DNA from: Desulfobulbaceae bacterium
GTDB taxonomy: Bacteria > Desulfobacterota > Desulfobulbia > Desulfobulbales > Desulfobulbaceae
Direction of reading: 5' to 3'
DNA: 8,755 nucleotides
Assembly (NCBI GenBank): GCA_026990725.1
Contig: JALXCX010000034.1
Span: 1 to 8,755, forward strand
Part shown: piece by piece, positions 1-6,080 of the stretch
Numbering within the stretch: the first letter of the stretch is position 1
How the letters are laid out: each line of letters opens with the position of its first letter
Translations under genes and position numbers: made by a program
Notes under the pieces: model-generated
What the model was told of the DNA's origin: nothing
The model's input: the letters and a program-made list of their open reading frames with translations, nothing else
Database searches by the model: none

Positions 1-385
1 CAGCACGTGCAAGAAGATCTTTGGCAACAAATGTCTCGTATCGGTAGAAACGATACAGATAAAGTCGATTCCTGGCATCAAGAATCAGAGGGGCTGTTTC
101 TCCAGGGTGGCCGACAACAGGAGTGTCAAGCAGGAGTCCCCGCCATCTTTCGTGCTCGGGAACACCCAGGCGGACGGCAGGAGGAAGCATGTTGCGGGCC
201 TGGTCAAGCGGCAGGCAGACATGCCCGTTGCCAATGGCTGCTGAAGCCAGTGTGCCTGCCAGGAATAACTCGGGATGTGGCCCGTGGCCGGCAATTTTTT
301 CCAGAAAGGCCCCAGTGTGCCAGTCCAGAAGGCGAAGTTCTTTTTTTTTAAGTGACAGCTGAAGAGAACGATGCAGGTCTGTCAT
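1..385 (-). CDS. recD: RecD, exodeoxyribonuclease V alpha subunit (N-terminal part, truncated by window edge)
   Basis: RecD is the 5'-3' helicase subunit of the RecBCD helicase-nuclease, which processes double-strand breaks for RecA-dependent repair and degrades foreign linear DNA. The frame opens with ATG at 385-383 and stays open for 128 codons to the left edge. It shows only the family's N-terminal domain, which contacts RecB/RecC in known structures. Diagnostic segments are PELFLAGTLASAAIGNGHVCLPL at about residues 37-59 (GHVCLPL also occurs in E. coli RecD) and PLILDARNRLYLYRFYRYE near residues 101-119. The Walker A and other helicase motifs would lie outside the window. The ATG is the only usable start in this frame after the Nudix stop 35 bases upstream; a GAGG about 14 bases before it is a distant, weak Shine-Dalgarno. 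Codons 13-15 are an unbroken run of nine A. The gene is probably the fourth or later cistron of the operon promoted at 2366-2394. recB does not directly precede it here. Family assignment is firm; completeness cannot be judged. Confidence 0.9.
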   Translation of the reverse strand, partial: MTDLHRSLQLSLKKKELRLLDWHTGAFLEKIAGHGPHPELFLAGTLASAAIGNGHVCLPLDQARNMLPPAVRLGVPEHERWRGLLLDTPVVGHPGETAPLILDARNRLYLYRFYRYETFVAKDLLARA

Positions 386-420
386 AGTTTCACAAATTGC
401 CTCATCACATGCTTTGGTGG

Positions 421-843
421 TTAATACTTCCCGCTGAAATAATCGTCTACAATTTGCTGGTGGTCAAAGACCAGTTCCGGAAGATTTTTCTTTGTAAAGA
501 TTCTGGCCTGCAGAGCGTCATCAGCGCCCTTTGGAACTCCTGCAGCCTCGGCAATAAAAACGGTTGAGGTAGTGTGCTGACGTACGTCGCGCTCAGGATT
601 TGAATAGGTGTGGAACTGGCGAACAAGGGTTACGTTAAGCCCGGTTTCCTCCAGAGCCTCACGTATGGCAGCTGTTTCATAACTCTCGCCGTAATCCACA
701 AATCCTCCCGGGAGAGCCCAGCCATGAGGTGGGTTCTTTCGTTCAATAAGTACGATTCCCCTCTCAAGCTCAATAATGATGTCCACGGTGGGGACCGGGT
801 TTTTATAGACAGGAATTGTGCTGGAACATTTCGGGCATTGCAT
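421..843 (-). CDS. Nudix hydrolase, ADP-ribose pyrophosphatase-like
   Basis: A 140-residue cytosolic Nudix protein, the usual length for a single-domain member. The Nudix box is complete: G47, E53, R61, E62, E65, E66 and G68 fit the GX5EX7REUXEEXGU pattern that binds the catalytic divalent metal. The preceding GWALPGGFVDYGES and the later segment YSNPERDVRQHT resemble ADP-ribose pyrophosphatase-type members, so hydrolysis of ADP-ribose or another nucleoside diphosphate derivative is the best guess; the substrate cannot be fixed from sequence. The N-terminus begins MQCPKC, a single CxxC knuckle (C3, C6) with no partner pair, which looks like a remnant of the zinc ribbon seen in some relatives. 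Start ATG lies 12 bases after the HAD stop, with a weak AAGAGAA ribosome site between. Together with the upstream nucleotidase-like gene this suggests nucleotide clean-up, ahead of recD in the same transcript (inference). Confidence 0.9.
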   Translation of the reverse strand: MQCPKCSSTIPVYKNPVPTVDIIIELERGIVLIERKNPPHGWALPGGFVDYGESYETAAIREALEETGLNVTLVRQFHTYSNPERDVRQHTTSTVFIAEAAGVPKGADDALQARIFTKKNLPELVFDHQQIVDDYFSGKY

Positions 844-855
844 GGAGTTCTCTTG

Positions 856-1434
856 TCATTGACAAAGTGTTTTTATGTCCTGCCAGGAACGCACAACAGG
901 AAGTTGATGCCGGTTCTCGTTCCAGGGCTGGGCAAAGACAAAAGGGCGAATACCGCATTTACTTAAGTGAACACAGGTTTCAGCCCGGTCGTCAATGAAG
1001 TATTGCAGTTGTTGCTGCTGAATGTGGTGCGATTTTTCGTCATGCGCACCCATGGCAATAACGTGTATTCTAGGCAGAGTTGAGGGCGGAAACTTGCTGG
1101 CAAGCCAGTCGTGTACAGGAGTGGCCAGGGATCTGGCTGTGATCACTGTGACAGGGTTTTTTTCAGTCAACTCACCAAGAACTGCAATGGCTCCGGGCAT
1201 AGGTTTCAGGCCTGTACCAATGGAATCAAGCTGAACGCTGGTAAAAATCGCCTGGGCAGTCTCTTTGGGCATGTCCAGACATTGTTCAACGTCAAAGTCT
1301 GTTATGTCTTCTCTGCTGATACCGCAGAAGCCATGTTCTTCACAGGCAAGGCGGAGAAAGCATTCCGCAGTATCAGCGATGACTCCGTCAAAGTCAAAAC
1401 CAAGAAGACGTGGGTTAATTTGTGCAAAGGACAC
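856..1434 (-). CDS. HAD-superfamily hydrolase, 5'-nucleotidase-like phosphatase
   Basis: A 192-residue HAD-fold phosphatase. Motif I is DFDGV with nucleophile D14 and acid/base D16; motif II is the threonine T99 in VITAR; the likely motif III lysine is K134; motif IV is the acidic pair D148-D149 in YFIDDRAE. The small alpha-helical insert between motifs I and II (about residues 23-80) is the C1-type cap position used by NT5C-type 5'(3')-deoxyribonucleotidases, and the overall look fits that group, but a specific substrate is not provable. No signal peptide or membrane segment. The start is GTG at 1434-1432, two bases after the TAA of the upstream gene. No other start occurs in this frame before the catalytic motif, and no Shine-Dalgarno is visible, so translation is probably coupled to termination of the upstream cistron. 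It stops 12 bases before the Nudix start. Confidence is high for the family, moderate for nucleotidase activity. Confidence 0.8.
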   Translation of the reverse strand: MSFAQINPRLLGFDFDGVIADTAECFLRLACEEHGFCGISREDITDFDVEQCLDMPKETAQAIFTSVQLDSIGTGLKPMPGAIAVLGELTEKNPVTVITARSLATPVHDWLASKFPPSTLPRIHVIAMGAHDEKSHHIQQQQLQYFIDDRAETCVHLSKCGIRPFVFAQPWNENRHQLPVVRSWQDIKTLCQ

Positions 1435-1436
1435 AA

Positions 1437-2291
1437 TTATTTGACAACGGCGTCTTCAATAATGGCGTCATAACGATAGCCGGCACCAAAGTCCTTGTCG
1501 GCATGAAGTGTTCCTTCCATGACAATAATAGAGTTTTTGGCTGGTGCCGCCATGGTTGTCACAACAAGATCATGGGTGTTTTTCATGGGATTGCCAGTTC
1601 CGTCCTGTAAGTGGACCCAGTTTTTTCCCATGATCATTTTCGAGATTTTCATAACTTTGCCGCGAACCTGAACAGTTTTGTTATTCAGCTCTTTGGCTTT
1701 GTTAAAACAATCGGCAACGGTTTGGCCGTTTTCACCGGTTGCCTTGTCGACTTTTACCTCTGCTGCGGGAACAATGGCAGTGCTTGAACCCCCTGACTGC
1801 GGGGCCATTGCCGCGGCACCTCCCATGGCGCCGCCCATTGAACCATGCGGGCTTTTCGCTCCTGATTCGGCCATCATCGCCGCTTCGAAACTATCGGCTT
1901 TACCCATGCCGCCCATCATTGATTTGTTTTTTGCGCCCATGGCACTTCCCGATCCGGCAAGACCCGGGGAAAAAACGATGACGTCAAAAGTCTTTTTAAG
2001 AGTTTTTGACTCAAAATTCGCCATAACCATGCCCGGTGAGGCGGTCACTTCTTTCCCTTTTTCAACTTTCGTCTCCGGAATAGCCACCCAAACTTTTCCC
2101 TGGTCGCTGTCAAGCTGCAGGTACGTGTAGCCGCCGGCATTCATGGTTTCTACAACCTTTCCTTTGATCGCTTGCCCGTTAAGATGAACAGAGTCTGCGG
2201 CTGGTGCCTGCCGGGCTTCTTCAGCCTGAATCGGTCCGGTAGTAAACAGGGCAAGGGCAAGTACGGCTGGCAGGCAGAAAGTGTATTTCAT
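1437..2291 (-). CDS. Exported NrfJ-like protein with two OB-fold-type domains and a Met/Gly-rich linker
   Basis: A 284-residue periplasmic protein, first gene of the leftward operon. Residues 1-23 form a Sec signal peptide (one lysine, a hydrophobic core, cleavage likely after IQA). Domain 1 (about 38-110) carries GKVVETMNAGGYTYLQL, a tryptophan (W68) and SKTLKKTFDVIVF, the signature of NrfJ-related proteins found next to nitrite reductase and other multiheme cytochrome genes in some bacteria. Domain 2 (about 190-284) carries VQVRGKVMKISKMIMGKNWVH and QDGTG, a second OB-type strand set typical of the same group. Between them, residues 111-175 are low-complexity and rich in Gly, Ala, Ser and Met (nine Met within residues 118-162). 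The mature protein has a single cysteine, C195, and no heme motif. ATG is preceded by a strong AAGGAGA eight bases away. Molecular function is unknown; a role in redox-protein maturation or metal handling in the periplasm is inference only. Confidence 0.75.
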   Translation of the reverse strand: MKYTFCLPAVLALALFTTGPIQAEEARQAPAADSVHLNGQAIKGKVVETMNAGGYTYLQLDSDQGKVWVAIPETKVEKGKEVTASPGMVMANFESKTLKKTFDVIVFSPGLAGSGSAMGAKNKSMMGGMGKADSFEAAMMAESGAKSPHGSMGGAMGGAAAMAPQSGGSSTAIVPAAEVKVDKATGENGQTVADCFNKAKELNNKTVQVRGKVMKISKMIMGKNWVHLQDGTGNPMKNTHDLVVTTMAAPAKNSIIVMEGTLHADKDFGAGYRYDAIIEDAVVK

Positions 2292-2298
2292 TGTTGTG

Positions 2299-2305
2299 TC
2301 TCCTT
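2299..2305 (-). promoter_or_regulatory. Ribosome binding site of the NrfJ-like gene
   Basis: Minus-strand AAGGAGA, with GGAG ending eight bases before the ATG at 2291. It is the strongest Shine-Dalgarno in the leftward operon and contrasts with the absent or weak sites of the three downstream genes, which fits a promoter-proximal gene translated most heavily. A small CCGC/GCGG hairpin (2320-2323 with 2328-2331) sits just upstream in the leader. Confidence 0.8.
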
Positions 2306-2365
2306 CTGAAAAATTAATACCGCAAACGCGGATAAAATCATGACAATAGGAATTCGTGATTGATA

Positions 2366-2394
2366 AATATAGGATTGAGGGCAGTTTCTGTCAA
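2366..2394 (-). promoter_or_regulatory. Sigma70-type promoter of the NrfJ-like/HAD/Nudix/recD operon
   Basis: On the minus strand a perfect -35 hexamer TTGACA (2394-2389) is followed by a 17-base spacer and TATATT (2371-2366), a five-of-six match to the -10 consensus. Transcription would start near 2359, giving a leader of about 67 bases before the ATG. This is the best promoter-like sequence in the window. I see no convincing hairpin terminator between the glgX stop (2421) and this promoter, so some read-through from glgX is possible. Confidence 0.75.
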
Positions 2395-2420
2395 CAGGGT
2401 ATCTTCTTTGTTCGTAAGAC

Positions 2421-4523
2421 TTAAGAGCCAGTATTCTTCGCCTGCAGGATAATTGCCGTCATGGGCAGCACGTTGACTTCTTCTCCGCCTTGCAGTGTTT
2501 GGTCTTTGCCGGGTAAAAGTGAATCTCGGAGTGATTGTCTGGATGCATCAAGGATATATTTCCAGCAGCCGGCATCCGGGATGTCTCCGGGATGAGGCAG
2601 GGTAAATGTTGCGGCTTGGCTGCGATGGCCGTTAAGCATCACAAAAAAAGATGTGTGGCCTTCGGGTTGTCTGTCGAGCAGTGTAAAGGCCAGGGTATGA
2701 CAGTTGTAAGACCAGTCCTCTTCTCCAGGGCGCAGGCCCTGCCAGATGATGTCTGCGGTCAGGGCATTGTCCCGGCTGTTTTTGCCCGAGAAAAAATCAG
2801 TTCTGCGGAACACAGAGTATGTACGGCGAAGAGCGATGAGTTTTTTAAAGAAAAGTAATTGCTCCGTGTTCTCTTCACAGAGTTGCCAGTTTATCCAGCT
2901 GATTTCATTGTCCTGGCACCAGGCGTTGTTGTTGCCTTGCTGGCTGCGGCCAAACTCGTCACCGGCAACGAGCATGGGTACCCCCTGGGAAAGAAAGAGG
3001 ATCACTGCCATGGTCCGGATTCTTCGACGGCGCATTTCAAGAATTTGCGGATCATCAGTCGGCCCTTCAATACCTGTATTCCAACTGAGGTTGTTGTTAT
3101 CGCCATCGCGGTTATTTTCGCCGTTTATAAGATTATGTTTTTCGTTATAGCTGACAAGATCGGCCAGGGTGAAGCCGTCGTGACTGGTGATAAAATTTAT
3201 CGAGTTGTATGGTCTGCGGCCATTATGCTGGTACAGATCCGAGCTGCCTGATATTCGAGTTGCCAGAGCCGGAATCTGGCCGGGTTTACCGCACATGAAC
3301 GCCCGGACATCATCGCGAAACCGGCCATTCCATTCGGCCCAGCGGGGATGCGGAGAAAAACTGCCCACCTGATACAGACCTGCCGCGTCCCAGGCTTCCG
3401 CTATAATTTTTGTCTGCGCCAGGATGGGGTCTTCGGCAATAATCTCAACCATGGGCGGGTTGCTCAGTGGTTTGCCCTGCTGGTCTCTGCCCAGGATAGA
3501 GGCCAGATCAAAGCGGAAGCCGTCAACATGCATCTCAATAACCCACCAGCGCAGGGCATTCATAATCAGGTTGCGAACTATGGGATGATTGCAGTTACAG
3601 GTGTTGCCGCAGCCGGAAAAATTCAGGTAATCCCGTGTCCAGGGATCAAGCAGATAATAGATGGTGTTGTCAATGCCTCGAAAAGAGCTCGTGGGTCCGT
3701 CCCAGCCGCCTTCGGCCGTATGATTGTAGACAATATCAAGGATAACTTCAATTCCGGCCCGGTGGAGTTTTTTGACCATGTCACGGAATTCATTGAGCGG
3801 ATGTTCCCTGTTACCGGCGTAGGCTGATTTAGGCGCAAAAAAGGATAGAGGGCTGTACCCCCAGTAGTTCTTGAGTTTTTCGCCGGTTTCAGGGTTATGC
3901 AAAATGGGTTCATTTTCATTAAACTCTGTGACCGGCATGAGTTCCACTGCTGTTATGCCAAGATCCTCCAGATAAGGAATTTTTTCTGTGATTCCTTTGA
4001 AGGTTCCCGGAAACGAGCAGTCCGAAGAAGGATGTCTTGTAAAACCACGCACATGCAATTCGTATATAATAGTATCCTGCAGAGGGGTTTCCAACGGTCG
4101 GTCACCCTCCCAGTTGTACGTTATGTCAGGTATCAGGCCACAGCATTTTTTTCCAAGGCAGGAACGGTCCTCTCCCCAATCAGGGGCCCGGAGTTCTTTG
4201 GCATACGGGTCGATGAGGGTCAGTTTGTTGTTAAATCCGTGGCCCGATGTCGTCGGCTCCCACGGGCCTGATAGCTGGTAGCCATAACGAATACCAGCAG
4301 GAAGCCCGCTCAGTTGAATGTGCCAAATATCACCGGTTTTATGAATATTTCGATCGAAATCAAAGACAAGTCTTTCAGGCTCGTTGTTCTTTTTTTCTGT
4401 CTCAATGACGAGAGAAACACTTTCGGCGTGACGTGAGAAAAGAGCAAAATTTATCCCGTCCGGAGTGGGATTTGCTCCCAGCGGCAACGGGCACCCCGTG
4501 GCACTCTTGATATTGATTTTCAT
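2421..4523 (-). CDS. glgX: Glycogen debranching enzyme GlgX (isoamylase-type, GH13)
   Basis: Hydrolyses alpha-1,6 branch linkages of glycogen or phosphorylase-limit dextrins in the cytosol. 700 residues, slightly longer than E. coli GlgX (about 657). Residues about 10-100 form the N-terminal CBM48/isoamylase beta-domain, followed by the GH13 barrel. Conserved region I is DIVYNH (D263-H268), region II GFRFDLAS with nucleophile D339, region III IIAEAWD with acid/base E376, region IV FITSHDG with D449. The stretch SFSPHPRWAEWNG at about 388-400, FSGCGNT at 302-308 and VAGDEFGRSQQGNNNAW at about 519-535 are typical of GlgX/TreX debranching enzymes and distinguish it from branching enzyme or neopullulanase. 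All catalytic residues are intact. Start ATG (4523-4521) has only a weak AAG-rich ribosome site. No other glycogen gene is in the window, so it looks like a monocistronic unit. Catalytic class is firm; preference for glycogen versus starch or trehalose-linked malto-oligosaccharides is not resolved. Confidence 0.95.
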   Translation of the reverse strand: MKINIKSATGCPLPLGANPTPDGINFALFSRHAESVSLVIETEKKNNEPERLVFDFDRNIHKTGDIWHIQLSGLPAGIRYGYQLSGPWEPTTSGHGFNNKLTLIDPYAKELRAPDWGEDRSCLGKKCCGLIPDITYNWEGDRPLETPLQDTIIYELHVRGFTRHPSSDCSFPGTFKGITEKIPYLEDLGITAVELMPVTEFNENEPILHNPETGEKLKNYWGYSPLSFFAPKSAYAGNREHPLNEFRDMVKKLHRAGIEVILDIVYNHTAEGGWDGPTSSFRGIDNTIYYLLDPWTRDYLNFSGCGNTCNCNHPIVRNLIMNALRWWVIEMHVDGFRFDLASILGRDQQGKPLSNPPMVEIIAEDPILAQTKIIAEAWDAAGLYQVGSFSPHPRWAEWNGRFRDDVRAFMCGKPGQIPALATRISGSSDLYQHNGRRPYNSINFITSHDGFTLADLVSYNEKHNLINGENNRDGDNNNLSWNTGIEGPTDDPQILEMRRRRIRTMAVILFLSQGVPMLVAGDEFGRSQQGNNNAWCQDNEISWINWQLCEENTEQLLFFKKLIALRRTYSVFRRTDFFSGKNSRDNALTADIIWQGLRPGEEDWSYNCHTLAFTLLDRQPEGHTSFFVMLNGHRSQAATFTLPHPGDIPDAGCWKYILDASRQSLRDSLLPGKDQTLQGGEEVNVLPMTAIILQAKNTGS

Positions 4524-4524
4524 C

Positions 4525-4554
4525 TTGACTTGGTAATGGTTATTACTCTATAGT
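4525..4554 (+). promoter_or_regulatory. Candidate promoter of the DUF1566 gene
   Basis: TTGACT (4525-4530) and TATAGT (4549-4554), each five of six to the sigma70 consensus, with an 18-base spacer. Transcription would begin near 4561, giving a leader of about 65 bases. The -35 element lies immediately beside the glgX start codon (4521-4523), so this promoter and the glgX 5' end occupy the same DNA. Confidence 0.55.
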
Positions 4555-4573
4555 GAGAGAAGATTAATGGCAA
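4545..4573 (-). promoter_or_regulatory. Candidate glgX promoter
   Basis: Minus strand: TTGCCA (4573-4568, five of six to the -35 consensus), a 17-base spacer, then TAGAGT (4550-4545, four of six). An alternative -10, TATAGA (4552-4547), would leave a 15-base spacer. It sits 22 bases before the glgX start codon. The match is modest; it overlaps the -10 region of the divergent candidate promoter on the plus strand. Confidence 0.4.
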
Positions 4574-4616
4574 CTTAGCCTATCTTGTTCTGTTTGACAA
4601 TTGTTCAGAAAATTTC

Positions 4617-4622
4617 GGAGGA
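4617..4622 (+). promoter_or_regulatory. Ribosome binding site of the DUF1566 gene
   Basis: GGAGGA ends three bases before the ATG at 4626 (four counted from the GGAGG core), a strong Shine-Dalgarno that fixes this start. Confidence 0.8.
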
Positions 4623-4625
4623 AGT

Positions 4626-5570
4626 ATGGGATTGTTTGATAAATTGAGTCTTGAAGGGAATCCAACCACTGTAGACTGGGAGATGACCCCGGAATATACC
4701 TTTGGTACCTTTGAAAGCTGGGGAGGAAAAGAACGGGTTCGCAGCAGGAAAGAGCGTATTTATTATTTTTTTATTGATGCCTGGGTTGAAACACCAAAGC
4801 TTTGTCTTATGGAGCGCGGTATCAAACATGCACGAGTTGTGGCTGAAATCCTTGCCCCTCAGGATATGGTCCAGCGTTGTGTTGATAATCAGGGCAAAGT
4901 CGCCTTGTTTGAACGCACTCATGCCATTGATGAAGATCTCAAACAATGGTTGAAAGAAAATGTTGTAGAAACCGATGATGATTCCAAGGTTATTCCGTTA
5001 CAGGAAGAGGACACGGCGGATTCTCTTGGAGCTACCGGCCTGCCCGGGGCAGAAGAGCCTTTGCCCGCGGAACTGACAACCCTCACCCTGCCGGAGACTC
5101 CTCTTGAAGTGGTTGAAGAGGAGGTTGCCGAGTTGATACAACAGTATAATTTTGTCGACCATGAGCGCCACCCGAACGGCAGTTTTTCAAATTATCTGGT
5201 GGACAACGGAGACGGCCTGACGGTAACGGACAAGGTGACCGGGCTCATGTGGCAGCGCGCAGGTCTTGATATTATGAGTAACCGCATGATGCGCAAGGCC
5301 ATCAAAAAGTTGAACCAGGAGGGGTTTGCAGGTTACTCTGACTGGCGCATGCCAACCCTGCCGGAGGCGATGTCGCTTATGGAGCAGGAATTAAATGCAA
5401 AGGATCAGCATTTGCATCTGGCATTTTCCTCGGACCAGCCTTTTATCCTCGTGGATGCCACCCGAAGGCCGGGTGGGCAATGGTTTGTTGATTTTAAGCA
5501 CGGTCGGGCATATTGGTCTTCGGGTACTATTCCAGGTGGCTTTGGACGCCTCTGCCGGAAGGAAAAATGA
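4626..5570 (+). CDS. Cytosolic DUF1566 (Lcl-type) domain protein with unrecognised N-terminal region
   Basis: A 314-residue protein in three parts. Residues 1-115 form a compact, probably folded region I do not recognise; it is aromatic and charged, with segments PEYTFGTFESWGGKERVR, KERIYYFFIDAWVE and ERGIKHARVVAEI. Residues about 116-172 are an acidic, proline-containing linker. Residues about 185-312 are a DUF1566 domain: DNGDGLTVTDKVTGLMWQ, then NQEGFAGYSDWRMPTLPEA, GQWFVDFKHGRAYW and GGFGRLCR at the end. DUF1566 resembles the Lcl C-terminal (C-type-lectin-like) fold and is often found in exported or cell-surface proteins. Here there is no signal peptide, lipobox or transmembrane stretch, so the protein is predicted cytosolic. 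The start is set by GGAGGA. An 83-base gap with a large hairpin separates it from the response regulator on the same strand; co-transcription is plausible. Its biochemical function is unknown. Confidence 0.85.
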   Translation: MGLFDKLSLEGNPTTVDWEMTPEYTFGTFESWGGKERVRSRKERIYYFFIDAWVETPKLCLMERGIKHARVVAEILAPQDMVQRCVDNQGKVALFERTHAIDEDLKQWLKENVVETDDDSKVIPLQEEDTADSLGATGLPGAEEPLPAELTTLTLPETPLEVVEEEVAELIQQYNFVDHERHPNGSFSNYLVDNGDGLTVTDKVTGLMWQRAGLDIMSNRMMRKAIKKLNQEGFAGYSDWRMPTLPEAMSLMEQELNAKDQHLHLAFSSDQPFILVDATRRPGGQWFVDFKHGRAYWSSGTIPGGFGRLCRKEK

Positions 5571-5596
5571 TCGGAAATAAAAAAAAAGTTGATTCG

Positions 5597-5646
5597 CCGC
5601 GTTCTGTGTTGTTAACTCAATATATATGTTAGTAACTTTAACGCGG
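5597..5646 (+). promoter_or_regulatory. Two-part leader hairpin overlapping the response-regulator ribosome binding site
   Basis: Outer stem: CCGCGTT (5597-5603) pairs perfectly with AACGCGG (5640-5646). Inner stem: GTTGTTAAC (5608-5616) pairs with GTTAGTAAC (5628-5636) using seven Watson-Crick and two G-U pairs. They are separated by a small internal loop (4 and 3 bases), with an 11-base AT-rich apical loop. The right outer arm ends in the first two G of the GGGAG ribosome site (5645-5649). No U-tract follows, so a terminator is unlikely. The structure is visible by base pairing; a control role is inference. Confidence 0.5.
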
Positions 5647-5653
5647 GAGCACA

Positions 5654-6034
5654 TTGGCAGTGAAACATATACTGGTGGTAGACGACGAGGAACAAATCCG
5701 ATCTTTGCTGACTCAGATGCTTGAGCATGAAGGGTTTGTGGTCGACACTGCAGATAATGGTGCAGAGGGGCTTGAGCTGGTAGCGAAAAATTCGTATGAC
5801 CTTGTTGTCACCGACATGATCATGCCAGTGAAAGACGGTTTGAAATTCATCATGGAACTGGTTCGTGATTATCCTAATCTTCGCATACTTGCCATGTCTG
5901 GTGGCGGGGCGATTAAGGCTGAGCGTTATCTCACCATGGCTGGATATCTTGGCGATGACATTGCCACCCTGGAAAAGCCGTTTACCCTTGAATCTCTTCT
6001 TGGCCGCGTAAACGATCTGCTGGCTTCAGAATAA
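5654..6034 (+). CDS. Receiver-only response regulator (CheY-like)
   Basis: A 126-residue single REC domain with no output domain. The acidic pocket is D10-D11, the phosphorylated aspartate is D54 (in VVTDMIMP), the switch serine is S82 (in AMSGGG) and the conserved lysine is K108 (in EKPF). All phosphorylation residues are present, so it should accept phosphate from a histidine kinase or phosphotransfer protein; none is encoded in the window. The SGGG...YLTMAGYLGDD segment after strand beta-4 recalls a receiver subgroup common in Desulfobacterota. Start choice: TTG at 5654 gives MAVKHILVVDDEE; GTG at 5660 would give MKHILVVDDEE, which starts the domain more conventionally. GGGAG (5645-5649) is 4 bases from TTG and 10 from GTG, so both remain possible. 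The gene ends inside the left arm of a terminator hairpin. It may work with the upstream DUF1566 protein or serve as a stand-alone signalling relay. Confidence 0.9.
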   Translation: MAVKHILVVDDEEQIRSLLTQMLEHEGFVVDTADNGAEGLELVAKNSYDLVVTDMIMPVKDGLKFIMELVRDYPNLRILAMSGGGAIKAERYLTMAGYLGDDIATLEKPFTLESLLGRVNDLLASE

Positions 6035-6080
6035 GCTCTTTTTCAGAAGCGTTGTCTAAAGAGCTTATTCTGCTTCTTTT
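6027..6080 (+). terminator. Rho-independent terminator after the response regulator
   Basis: A perfect 15-base inverted repeat (6027-6041 with 6058-6072) around a 16-base loop, followed by CTTCTTTT. The T-rich tail is on the plus-strand side only, so it should stop the response-regulator transcript. On the minus strand the stem lacks a following T tract, so it is probably a poor terminator for the convergent amidohydrolase gene. The left arm contains the response-regulator stop codon and the tail runs into the amidohydrolase stop codon at 6081-6079. Confidence 0.8.

Noticed and set aside
1678..2130. 150-codon plus-strand frame inside the NrfJ-like gene
   Set aside because: Its Ala/Pro-rich composition mirrors the Gly/Ala-rich linker on the real coding strand.
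3348..3827. 159-codon plus-strand frame inside glgX
   Set aside because: It is antisense to the catalytic barrel of an intact glgX and shows no family motifs; a frame shadow.
4551..4568. Resemblance to a T7 phage promoter (CTCACTATAG on the minus strand)
   Set aside because: Only the 10-base core matches; the upstream part is off by one base in spacing and there is no phage polymerase or other phage gene nearby.
4594..4599. TTGACA before the DUF1566 gene
   Set aside because: The sequence 16-18 bases downstream is the ribosome binding site, not a -10 element, so it cannot act as this gene's -35.
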